A DNA stretch of 64,000 nucleotides from CAYHCE01 sp964355015 (lineage in GTDB: Bacteria > Cyanobacteriota > Cyanobacteriia > PCC-6307 > Cyanobiaceae). Below the pieces are notes generated by a model that did no database searches, had not been told where the DNA came from, and saw only the letters and a program-made list of their open reading frames with translations. The DNA lies in NCBI GenBank assembly GCA_964355015.1, contig CAYHCE010000011.1, positions 1 through 64,000 on the forward strand, in the 5' to 3' direction. Made by a program: the position numbers and the translations under genes. Every line of letters starts with the position of its first letter. Positions within the stretch are counted from its first letter, which is position 1. Below, one piece after another: positions 33,316 through 40,821 of this stretch.

Positions 33316-34194
33316 TCAGGGGCGGGCCTGAGCCAGCAGCGCCTGCCTGCTGGGGAGGCGAAGGCGATCGGCCCAGCCACAGCGTTCGAGCAGCTGAATG
33401 AAGCGATAGGTGGGATCGGGCAGCCTGCGCAGCTGGCCCCGCCGCACGGTGAAGCCCTGACAGGCCGAGCTCCGGCAGGCGTGGTGCAGGTTGTGCCAGC
33501 CCTCGCCGAGGGTCAGCAGCGCCACCCAGCGGTTGTTGCGGCTGTGATCCTGCGTCAGGAAGGGCTGATCGCCGGCCAGGTGGGCCACCGAGTTCACGCT
33601 GGCCACCGCATGGAACAGCAGGGTGTTGCTCAGGCAGAAGGCCGCCACCCAGGTCCAGCCGCCCAGGGCATAGGAGAGGACGCCGAGACCGATCAGGGGC
33701 AGGAAGTGGAGGCGGTCGATCAGACGCAGCACCGGATCCGCCTCCACATCGGCCGGCAGGGACTCGGGGAAGAAGGAGGAGTCCAGCAACCAGCCCACCT
33801 GGGAGCGCCAGAAACCCCGCCAGCCCGCCACTGGCAGCAGGGGCGTGTGCGGATCGCGCTCGGTGTCCACATGGCGGTGGTGGGCCTGGTGGTGGGCCTT
33901 CCACCAGCTGGGCCCCATCTGGCCCGCCGAGGCCCCCACCAGGGAGCCGATCCAGAGCACGGGCTTCGGAGCCCTGTAGCTGCGGTGGGTGAGCAGCCGG
34001 TGGTAGATCGCCGTGGTGGCGAGCATCCGGATCAGGTAGAGCCCGAAGGCCCAGAAGGCCGACCCGAGCGTGAGGCCGGTGACCGCCAGCAGCAGGCAAC
34101 CGAGGTGAGAGAGCAGGATGAAGACCGGTCCCAGGGCGTGGAGGAAGCGGATCTGACCGGTGTACAGGGTGATGGTCTGTGAAGTGATCTTCAA
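33316..34194 (-). CDS. Fatty acid desaturase (acyl-lipid/acyl-CoA delta-9 type)
   Basis: 292 aa membrane di-iron desaturase. Three histidine boxes are intact: HRLLTH, HHQAHH and, in WHNLHH, the third. Hydrophobic pairs around residues 20-55 and 160-195 give the four-helix topology. The stearoyl-type order of boxes supports delta-9 desaturation (DesC-like) of membrane lipids, which cyanobacteria use in cold acclimation. Divergent from hoxE; the 34-bp palindrome at 34208 lies 14 bp before its start codon. Confidence 0.85.
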   Translation of the reverse strand: MKITSQTITLYTGQIRFLHALGPVFILLSHLGCLLLAVTGLTLGSAFWAFGLYLIRMLATTAIYHRLLTHRSYRAPKPVLWIGSLVGASAGQMGPSWWKAHHQAHHRHVDTERDPHTPLLPVAGWRGFWRSQVGWLLDSSFFPESLPADVEADPVLRLIDRLHFLPLIGLGVLSYALGGWTWVAAFCLSNTLLFHAVASVNSVAHLAGDQPFLTQDHSRNNRWVALLTLGEGWHNLHHACRSSACQGFTVRRGQLRRLPDPTYRFIQLLERCGWADRLRLPSRQALLAQARP

Positions 34195-34207
34195 GCTAAA
34201 CGGCCCA

Positions 34208-34241
34208 CCGCCTGAGCCGGGATCTCTCCCGGCTCAGGCGG
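34208..34241. promoter_or_regulatory. Perfect 15-bp-arm palindrome between the desaturase and hoxE
   Basis: Arms ccgcctgagccggga (34208-34222) and tcccggctcaggcgg (34227-34241) are exact complements around tctc. No T run follows on either strand, so it is not an intrinsic terminator. It sits in the 123-bp divergent intergenic region, 76 bp before hoxE, and could be an operator, an mRNA-stabilising 5' hairpin, or a cruciform. The regulator is unknown. Confidence 0.7.
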
Positions 34242-34317
34242 TTCACGAAGAAAGTCCCGCGCCACGGCCCCGCCGGCCGGCCCTTCCTACGCTGCAACCA
34301 AGCGAAGCCCTCGCTCC

Positions 34318-34839
34318 ATGGCCGACGCCACTCTGGCGCGCACGCCGGTCCCCGGTCCAGCCTCCCCGCCCTCCAGGGACACCGGGAGCTTCGCGGCGCT
34401 GGAGCCCCTGTTGCGGCGGCACCACCATCGCTCCGACAGCCTGATCGAGGTGCTGCACCAGGCGCAGGAGCTCTACGGCTACCTCAGCGATCCTCTGCTG
34501 CGCCACGTGGCCACCAGCCTGGACCTTCCGCTGAGCCGGGTGCTCGGCACGGCCAGCTTCTATCACCTGTTCCGTTTCCGGCCGGCGGCGCTGCACAGCT
34601 GCATCGTCTGTACCGGCACCGCCTGCGAGGTGAAGGGCTCAGCGCGGCTGATCGTGGCGTTGGAGCGGGAGTACGGGATCCGGATCGGCACCGCCCGCGC
34701 CGATGGATCGCTGAGCCTGGGGGCGGTGCGCTGCCTGGGCACCTGCAGCGGGGCGCCGGTGGTGGTGATCGACGGCGTCGTGCGCCGCCACCAGAGCGAA
34801 GCCTCCCTGCTGGCCGCGGTGCGGGAGCTGGCGCCATGA
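34318..34839 (+). CDS. hoxE: Bidirectional hydrogenase diaphorase subunit HoxE
   Basis: 173 aa NuoE-like thioredoxin-fold protein. The [2Fe-2S] ligands are C98, C103 (CTGTAC) and C139, C143 (CLGTC). The N-terminal helices (residues 35-80, LIEVLHQAQELYGYLSD) match complex I NuoE/HoxE. HoxE links the HoxFU diaphorase of the cyanobacterial NAD(P)-linked [NiFe] hydrogenase to ferredoxin or other carriers. ATG 34318; its stop overlaps hoxF by 4 bp (ATGA). Confidence 0.95.
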   Translation: MADATLARTPVPGPASPPSRDTGSFAALEPLLRRHHHRSDSLIEVLHQAQELYGYLSDPLLRHVATSLDLPLSRVLGTASFYHLFRFRPAALHSCIVCTGTACEVKGSARLIVALEREYGIRIGTARADGSLSLGAVRCLGTCSGAPVVVIDGVVRRHQSEASLLAAVRELAP

Positions 34840-36449
34840 CGCTCTCGCCCCCTCCCCTGGGGCTGCGCTGCTGCACCTCCGCCGGCTGTCTCGCCGGCGG
34901 CGCGGCCGAGCTCCGGCAAGCCCTGCTGACCGCGGTGGGACGCGCCGAGCTTCAGGAGCGGATCCTGGTGAGTGGCGTGGGCTGCCTCGGGCCCTGCAGC
35001 CAGGGGCCCCTGCTCGCCCTCGATCCCGACGACGCGCTCTACGCCGGCGTGACCCCCGCAGAGGCGAGCGACCTGATCGCGGCCCTGGCCCATCGCCTCC
35101 ACGCCGACACGGAGGAAGCCCGCTCGGCCCCCCTGGCCTGGGCCCCCGCCAGCGGCGAGAGGGTCGACACCGGGCGGCCCTTCTTCCTGCGGCAACGGCG
35201 GATCGTGCTCGAACACTGCGGCCTGATCGATCCGGAGCGGATCGATGCGGCGATCGAGCGCGGCGCCTATGCGCAGCTGCGCCGGGTGGTGGAACAGCTC
35301 GCGCCGGCGGAGGTGGTGGAGGAGATCCGCCGCAGCGGCCTGCGGGGGCGCGGCGGCGCCGGCTACCCAACCGGCCTGAAGTGGGCCACCGTCGCCCGGA
35401 TGCCGGGCGAGCGCAAGGTGCTGGTCTGCAACGCCGACGAGGGCGATCCCGGCGCCTTCATGGACCGCAGCGTGCTGGAGGGGGATCCCCACCGGGTGCT
35501 GGAAGGGATGGCGATCGCCGCCTACGCCGTGGGAGCCGATCGGGGCATCATCTATATCCGGGCCGAATACGCCCTGGCGATCGACAACCTGCGCCGGGCC
35601 ATCGAGCAGGCCCGCCGCCGCCACCTGCTCGGCCAGGGCCTGTTCGATTCCCCCTTCAGCTTCCAGATCGAGCTGCGCATCGGCGCCGGCGCCTACGTCT
35701 GCGGCGAGGAAACGGCCCTGATCGAGTCGATCGAGGGCCGGCGCGGCCTGCCGCGACCCCGCCCTCCCTATCCCGCCGAGCGGGGGGTGGGGGGATTGCC
35801 CACGCTGATCAACAACGTGGAGACCTTCGCCAACGTGGTGCCGATCCTGCGCGAGGGCGCCGACTGGTACGCCGCCATCGGCACCCCCTCCAGCAGCGGC
35901 ACCAAGGTGTTCAGCCTCACCGGCGACATCCGCCGCGGCGGCCTGGTCGAAGTGCCGATGGGCACCAGCCTGGCCACGATCGTCTACGAGATGGGGGAGG
36001 GGGCTCCGGAGGGGGCCACGGTCAAGGCGGTGCAGACCGGCGGACCCTCGGGGGGCTGCGTGCCGGCCGATCGGCTCGACACCCCGGTCGACTTCGAGTC
36101 GCTGCAGGAGCTGGGCACGATCATGGGCTCCGGCGGCATGGTGGTGATGGACCACACCACCGACATGGTGGGCATCGCCACCTTCTTCATGGGCTTCTGC
36201 CGCGAGGAATCCTGCGGCAAGTGCGTGCCCTGCCGCGCCGGCACCGTGCAGCTGCACGCCCTGCTGCAGAAGCACCGCGACGGCGAAGCCCGCAGCGAAG
36301 ACCTGGCGCGGCTGGAAGCGCTCTGCACGATGGTGGCGGAGACGAGCCTCTGCGGGCTGGGCCAGAGCGCCCCGAAACCGGTGCTCAGCACCCTGCGCTA
36401 CTTCCGCCAGGAGTACCTGGCCCGGCTGAAACCGGAGCCCGCCCCATGA
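34836..36449 (+). CDS. hoxF: Bidirectional hydrogenase diaphorase subunit HoxF
   Basis: 537 aa. An N-terminal thioredoxin-like [2Fe-2S] domain with cysteines in RCCTSAGCLAGG and GCLGPC is followed by the NuoF core: NADH site GRGGAGYPTGLKW, FMN-site VCNADEGDPGAFMDRSVLEG, and the [4Fe-4S] site EESCGKCVPCRAG plus a late Cys in TSLCGLG. It oxidises or reduces NAD(P)H for the hydrogenase. Overlaps hoxE and hoxU by ATGA. The short length and fused N-terminal domain are standard for cyanobacterial HoxF. Confidence 0.96.
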   Translation: MTLSPPPLGLRCCTSAGCLAGGAAELRQALLTAVGRAELQERILVSGVGCLGPCSQGPLLALDPDDALYAGVTPAEASDLIAALAHRLHADTEEARSAPLAWAPASGERVDTGRPFFLRQRRIVLEHCGLIDPERIDAAIERGAYAQLRRVVEQLAPAEVVEEIRRSGLRGRGGAGYPTGLKWATVARMPGERKVLVCNADEGDPGAFMDRSVLEGDPHRVLEGMAIAAYAVGADRGIIYIRAEYALAIDNLRRAIEQARRRHLLGQGLFDSPFSFQIELRIGAGAYVCGEETALIESIEGRRGLPRPRPPYPAERGVGGLPTLINNVETFANVVPILREGADWYAAIGTPSSSGTKVFSLTGDIRRGGLVEVPMGTSLATIVYEMGEGAPEGATVKAVQTGGPSGGCVPADRLDTPVDFESLQELGTIMGSGGMVVMDHTTDMVGIATFFMGFCREESCGKCVPCRAGTVQLHALLQKHRDGEARSEDLARLEALCTMVAETSLCGLGQSAPKPVLSTLRYFRQEYLARLKPEPAP

Positions 36450-37162
36450 GCGTCCGTACCCTCACGATCGACGGCCGGGCCGTGGCCATGGGCGCCGGCG
36501 CCAGCGTGCTGGAGGCGGCGCGGGAGGCGGGGGTCGCCCTTCCCACCCTCTGCCACCTGGAGGGGCTCACCCCCGTGGCAGCCTGCCGCCTCTGCCTGGT
36601 GGAGATCGAGGGCAGCCCCCGGCTGCAGCCCGCCTGCCTGACGGCGGTGGCGGAGGGGATGGTGGTGCGCACGGCCACGCCCCGCCTGCGCGAGCACCGC
36701 CGCACCGTGATCGAGCTGCTGTTCGCTGAGGGCAACCACGTCTGCGCCGTCTGCGTGGCCAACGGCCACTGCGAGCTGCAGGACCGGGCGGTGGAGGTGG
36801 GCATGGACCACGTGCGGCTGCCCTACCGCGATCCCGACCGGCACGTCGACCTCAGCCACCGGCTGTTCGGCCTCGACCACGACCGCTGCATCCTCTGCAC
36901 CCGCTGCGTTCGCGTCTGCGACGAGGTGGAGGGCGCCCACGTCTGGGACGTGGGCTGGCGCGGCGAGCACTGCCGGATCCTCGCCGGCCTCGACGAGCCC
37001 TGGGGCGCGGTGGACGCCTGCACCGACTGCGGCAAGTGCGTGCAGGTCTGCCCCACCGGCGCCCTCTTCCACAAGGGCGACACCACCGCCGAGAAGCACG
37101 AAGACCCAACGCGGCTGCAGGCGCTGGTGCGGGCCCGGGCGCGGCGGGAGCCGGCGCCATGA
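36446..37162 (+). CDS. hoxU: Bidirectional hydrogenase diaphorase subunit HoxU
   Basis: 238 aa, an iron-sulfur relay. A plant-type [2Fe-2S] domain (TLCHLEGL, AACRLC, QPAC), then the His-Cys [4Fe-4S] motif (NHVCAVCVANGHCELQ), then two ferredoxin-like [4Fe-4S] sites (CILCTRCVRVC and CTDCGKCVQVCPTG). All ligands are present, so the chain between HoxF and HoxY is complete. Start ATG 36446 overlaps hoxF; its stop overlaps hoxY. Confidence 0.96.
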   Translation: MSVRTLTIDGRAVAMGAGASVLEAAREAGVALPTLCHLEGLTPVAACRLCLVEIEGSPRLQPACLTAVAEGMVVRTATPRLREHRRTVIELLFAEGNHVCAVCVANGHCELQDRAVEVGMDHVRLPYRDPDRHVDLSHRLFGLDHDRCILCTRCVRVCDEVEGAHVWDVGWRGEHCRILAGLDEPWGAVDACTDCGKCVQVCPTGALFHKGDTTAEKHEDPTRLQALVRARARREPAP

Positions 37163-37707
37163 ACCGCCTCCGCTTCGCCACCGTCTGGCTGGCCGGCTGC
37201 TCCGGCTGCCACATGTCCTTCCTCGACCTCGACGAGTGGCTGTTCGAGCTCGCCCGCCGGGTCGATGTGGTGTATTCGCCGATCGCCTCCGACCTCAAGG
37301 AGTATCCCGAGCAGGTGGACATCTGCCTGGTGGAGGGCGGCGTCGCCAACGCCGATAACCTGGCCCTGATCCACCAGGTGCGCGCCCGTACCCGGCTGCT
37401 CGTGTCCTTCGGTGACTGCGCCGTGACGGCGAACGTGCCGGGCATGCGCAACCGGCTCGGCAGCGCGGAACCGGTGCTGCAGCGCAGCTACATCGAACTG
37501 GCCGACGGCTCCCGCCAGCTGCCCCACGCGCCCGGCATCGTGCCGGAGCTGCTGGAGAGGGTGCTGCCCCTGCACGCCGTGGTGCCGGTGGATCTCTATC
37601 TGCCGGGTTGCCCCCCCTCGGCGGAACGGATCCGGGACTGCCTCGAACCGCTGCTGCGCGGCGAGCGGCCGCGGATGGAGGGGGCGGAGATGATCCGGTT
37701 CGGCTGA
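37159..37707 (+). CDS. hoxY: [NiFe] hydrogenase small subunit HoxY
   Basis: 182 aa. The proximal [4Fe-4S] ligands are in LAGCSGCHMSFLD, in SFGDCAV and in LPGCPPS; the VYSPIASDLKEYP stretch is typical of HoxY. It carries electrons from the active site in HoxH to HoxU. Short, soluble form without a signal peptide, as in all bidirectional hydrogenases. Start ATG 37159 overlaps the hoxU stop. Confidence 0.96.
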   Translation: MNRLRFATVWLAGCSGCHMSFLDLDEWLFELARRVDVVYSPIASDLKEYPEQVDICLVEGGVANADNLALIHQVRARTRLLVSFGDCAVTANVPGMRNRLGSAEPVLQRSYIELADGSRQLPHAPGIVPELLERVLPLHAVVPVDLYLPGCPPSAERIRDCLEPLLRGERPRMEGAEMIRFG

Positions 37708-39200
37708 TGGACGCCACCCCGCCACTCCCGCCGGACGCCGCAGCGGGCCGCCGGATCCTGATCGAGCCGGTCACCCGGATCGAGGGCCACGCCAAGATCT
37801 CGATCCATCTCGACGCCGCCGGCGCGGTGGAGACGGCCCGCTTCCACGTGGTGGAGTTCCGCGGCTTCGAGCGGTTCTGCGAAGGGCGGCCGTTCACCGA
37901 GATGGCGGCGATCACGGCGCGGATCTGCGGCATCTGTCCGGTCAGCCACCTGCTGGCCTCCGCCAAGACCGGCGACAAGATCCTGGCGGCGACGATCCCG
38001 CCGACGGCCGAGAAGCTGCGGCGGCTGATGAACCTGGCCCAGATCATCCAGTCGCACGCCCTCTCCTTCTTTCACCTCAGCAGCCCTGATTTCCTGCTGG
38101 GCTGGGACAGCGACCCCGCCCGCCGCAACGTCTTCGGGCTGATCGCCGCCGACCCCGAGCTGGCCCGCGGCGGCATCCGCCTGCGCCAGTTCGGCCAGGC
38201 GGTGATCGAGCGCCTGGGGGGGCGGAAGATCCACGCGGCCTGGGCCGTGCCCGGCGGCGTGCGCACCCCCCTGGCGGCGGCCGATCGCGACGGGATCCGG
38301 CAGGGGCTGGGTGAGGCCTTCGCCACCACCACCCATGCCCTGGCGCTGTTCAAGGGGCTGCTCGACGGACCGTTGGCGCAGGAGGCCACCGTGTTCGGCG
38401 CCTTTCCCTCCCTGTTCATGGCGCTGGTGGCCGCCGACGGCCGCTGGGAGCACTACGGCGGCGGGCTGCGGATCATCGACGCCGACGGCACGCTGGTAGC
38501 CGATGGCCTGCGCGAAGACGACTACGCCAGCTTCCTGGCGGAGGTGGTGGAGCCCTGGAGCTACCTCAAGTTCCCCTACTACCGGCCCCTGGGGCCAGAG
38601 GCGGGCAGCTACCGGGTGGGGCCGCTGGCCCGCCTGAACGTCTGCGAACGGATCGGCAGCGAGCGCGCCGACCGGGAACTCAGCGAGCTGCGCCAGCGCG
38701 GCGGCCGGGTGGTGACCAGCTCCTTCCTGTATCACCTGGCGCGCCTGATCGAGATCCTGGCGGCGCTGGAGGCGATCGAGGCCCTGCTCGACGACCCCGG
38801 GCTCTGCGACCTCCATGTGCGCGCCCACGCGGGCGTCAACGCGCGGGAGGCGGTGGGAGTGAGCGAGGCGCCGCGGGGAACCCTGTTCCATCACTACCGG
38901 GTGGACGCCAATGGCCTGATCGAGGCGGTGAACCTGCTGATCGCCACGGGCCAGAACAACCGGGCCATGAACCGCACCATCACCCAGATCGCCCGCCATC
39001 ACATCCAGGCCGGGCCGGCCGGCGCCGGTGGGAGCGCGGTGCCGGAGATCGCCGAAGGGCTGCTCAACCGGGTGGAGGCGGGCATCCGCTGCTTCGATCC
39101 CTGCCTCTCCTGCTCCACCCATGCCGCCGGCCAGATGCCCCTGCACGTGGCGCTGATCGGCCCCGACGGGGTGGTGCTGCGCGAACGGTGGCGCGAGTGA
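37707..39200 (+). CDS. hoxH: [NiFe] hydrogenase large subunit HoxH
   Basis: 497 aa. Four Ni-Fe ligands are intact: C74 and C77 in RICGICPVSH, and C466 and C469 in DPCLSCSTHAAGQM. IEPVTRIEGHAKISI starts the conserved N-terminus. The protein ends 25 residues beyond H472, and this tail is what the HoxW endopeptidase removes after nickel loading. TGATG overlap with hoxY. The catalytic H2 site; the whole enzyme is cytoplasmic. Confidence 0.97.
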   Translation: MDATPPLPPDAAAGRRILIEPVTRIEGHAKISIHLDAAGAVETARFHVVEFRGFERFCEGRPFTEMAAITARICGICPVSHLLASAKTGDKILAATIPPTAEKLRRLMNLAQIIQSHALSFFHLSSPDFLLGWDSDPARRNVFGLIAADPELARGGIRLRQFGQAVIERLGGRKIHAAWAVPGGVRTPLAAADRDGIRQGLGEAFATTTHALALFKGLLDGPLAQEATVFGAFPSLFMALVAADGRWEHYGGGLRIIDADGTLVADGLREDDYASFLAEVVEPWSYLKFPYYRPLGPEAGSYRVGPLARLNVCERIGSERADRELSELRQRGGRVVTSSFLYHLARLIEILAALEAIEALLDDPGLCDLHVRAHAGVNAREAVGVSEAPRGTLFHHYRVDANGLIEAVNLLIATGQNNRAMNRTITQIARHHIQAGPAGAGGSAVPEIAEGLLNRVEAGIRCFDPCLSCSTHAAGQMPLHVALIGPDGVVLRERWRE

Positions 39201-39742
39201 CGGTGGCAAGAGCAAGCGTGGCAAGAGCAAGCGTGGCGGACCCCGGCCAGGGCCAGGACCTGCTGATCGCCTGCGGCAACAGCCTGCGCCGCGACGACGG
39301 CGTCGGCTGGCGCCTCGCCGAGCAGGTGGAGGCCTGGGGGCGCCCCGATCTGGAGGTGATCGCGGTGCAGCAGCTCGCGCCGGAGCTGGCCACCCGGATC
39401 ACGGCCGCCAGGCGGGTGCTGTTCGTCGACGCCTGCGTGCCCGGCCGGCCGGGAGCCGGGGCCGGGCCGAAGCTGGAGGCGCTGCCGGCCGGCGGCAGCG
39501 AGACCCACTGCCGCGCCCCCGCCCTCAGCCACGGAAGCTCCCCGCTGGCGCTGCTGGAGCTGGCCGAACGGCTCTACGGGCACCGCCCGCCCGCCTGGCA
39601 ACTGCTGCTCGAGGCCCGCAGCCTCGGCTACGGCACCGGCCTCTCCCCCGCGGTGGCCGCCTGCCTGCCGGAGGCCCTCGCGGCCATCCAGCGGCTGTTT
39701 CCGGCTTCACCTGCCCGTGCACAGCCGCCATGCACGAACTGA
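39197..39742 (+). CDS. hoxW: Hydrogenase maturation endopeptidase HoxW
   Basis: About 181 aa from GTG 39197, which overlaps the hoxH TGA. The motif ACGNSLRRDDGVGWRLAE is the HyaD/HoxW protease signature with the nickel-ligand Asp; VLFVDACVPG has the second acidic ligand. It clips the HoxH C-terminus. The start is uncertain: 39188, 39197, 39203, 39218 and 39233 are all in-frame GTGs, three of them inside a tandem 15-bp repeat. Its end overlaps hypA by 13 bp. Confidence 0.9.
   Translation: MTVARASVARASVADPGQGQDLLIACGNSLRRDDGVGWRLAEQVEAWGRPDLEVIAVQQLAPELATRITAARRVLFVDACVPGRPGAGAGPKLEALPAGGSETHCRAPALSHGSSPLALLELAERLYGHRPPAWQLLLEARSLGYGTGLSPAVAACLPEALAAIQRLFPASPARAQPPCTN
39203..39232 (+). repeat. 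Tandem 15-bp repeat at the start of hoxW
   Basis: gtggcaagagcaagc occurs twice in direct succession (39203-39217, 39218-39232), followed by gtggcg. Being 15 bp long it keeps the frame and encodes VARAS twice, adding in-frame GTG codons near the hoxW start. Confidence 0.85.
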
Positions 39743-40071
39743 GCCTGATGGAGCAGGTGCGCGCCATCGCCCTGGAGCAGGCAGCCGCCAGCGGGGCCGG
39801 CCGGATTCACCGGATCTGCCTGCGGATCGACAGTCTTTCGGGTGTCGATCCCGAGGCCCTCGCCTTCGCCTTCGACGTGGTGATGGCGGACGGGCCGGCC
39901 GAGGGCGCCCGGCTGGATCTGGAGGTGGTCGCAACCCGCTGCCTCTGTCCAGACTGTGAGCAGGCCTTCGAGCCCGACGACGTGATCCACGCCTGCCCAC
40001 GCTGTGGCACCCTCTCCAGCCGGATCCTGCAGGGGCGGGAACTGGAGCTCACCGCCCTGGAGGTGTCCTGA
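39730..40071 (+). CDS. hypA: Hydrogenase nickel-insertion protein HypA
   Basis: 113 aa. Nickel-binding N-terminus MHELSLMEQV (M1-H2-E3) and a zinc domain with CPDC and CPRC. HypA with HypB delivers Ni2+ to apo-HoxH. Start ATG 39730 lies 13 bp inside hoxW, supporting tight co-translation. Confidence 0.96.
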   Translation: MHELSLMEQVRAIALEQAAASGAGRIHRICLRIDSLSGVDPEALAFAFDVVMADGPAEGARLDLEVVATRCLCPDCEQAFEPDDVIHACPRCGTLSSRILQGRELELTALEVS

Positions 40072-40074
40072 GCC

Positions 40075-40821
40075 ATGTGCACCGACTGCGCCTGCGGCCA
40101 GCCAGCCCGAGCCGAGCCGACCACCGCCGTTGCCGAGCCGGCCGCCGGGGCCAGGCGCACCCTGCATCTCCAGAGGGGCCTGCTGGCCAAGAACGATCTC
40201 CAGGCACGGCGCAACCGTGCCCTCTTCGCCGCCCACGGCCTGGCGGCGATCAACCTGCTCTCGGCGCCGGGATCGGGCAAGACGGCCCTGCTGGAACGGA
40301 TCGCCCGTCAGTGGCCCCACGGACCGGTGGGCGTGATCGTGGGCGATCTGGCCACCGACAACGACGCCCGCCGGCTGCGGGCCGCCGGCGCCCGCGCCGT
40401 GCAGATCAGCACCGGCCAGGCCTGTCATCTGGAGGCGGACTGGGTGGCGCGGGCCTTCGGCGAACTCGACCACCACGGGCTGGCCCTGCTGGTGATCGAG
40501 AACATCGGCAACCTGGTCTGCCCCAGCGCCTATGACCTGGGCGAGAGCCTGCGGCTGGCGGTGCTCTCGGTGACGGAGGGCGAGGACAAACCGCTCAAGT
40601 ATCCGGCCCTGTTCCAGTCGGCCGACGCCATCCTGCTCAACAAGATCGACCTGGCCGCCGCCGTCGGCTTCGATCGCCCCCTGGCCCTCGACAACCTGCA
40701 GCGGGTGGCGCCCCAGGCGGTGGTCTTCGAGGTCTCGGCCCGCAGCGGCGAGGGGCTGGAGGCGCTGATGGCCTGGCTGGCCCGGTCCCTGAGCGCCGCC
40801 GCCCAGCCGGCCCCGGCCTGA
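40075..40821 (+). CDS. hypB: Hydrogenase nickel-incorporation GTPase HypB
   Basis: 248 aa. N-terminal MCTDCACGQ is the high-affinity CxxCxC nickel site. G1 is SAPGSGKTALLERI, the G4-like LLNKIDLAAAVGF is present, and AGARAVQISTGQACHLEA is the metal-sensing switch region. No histidine stretch, so a Ni-storage role is unlikely. TGATG overlap with hypF. Confidence 0.96.
   Translation: MCTDCACGQPARAEPTTAVAEPAAGARRTLHLQRGLLAKNDLQARRNRALFAAHGLAAINLLSAPGSGKTALLERIARQWPHGPVGVIVGDLATDNDARRLRAAGARAVQISTGQACHLEADWVARAFGELDHHGLALLVIENIGNLVCPSAYDLGESLRLAVLSVTEGEDKPLKYPALFQSADAILLNKIDLAAAVGFDRPLALDNLQRVAPQAVVFEVSARSGEGLEALMAWLARSLSAAAQPAPA

Noticed and set aside
34208..34241. Intrinsic terminator call for the hoxE-upstream palindrome
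   Set aside because: No T tract on either strand, and it lies upstream of both flanking genes rather than after one.
34563..39230. Long minus-strand open frames opposite hoxE-hoxH
   Set aside because: Shadows of the hydrogenase genes, which carry all expected cofactor ligands on the plus strand.
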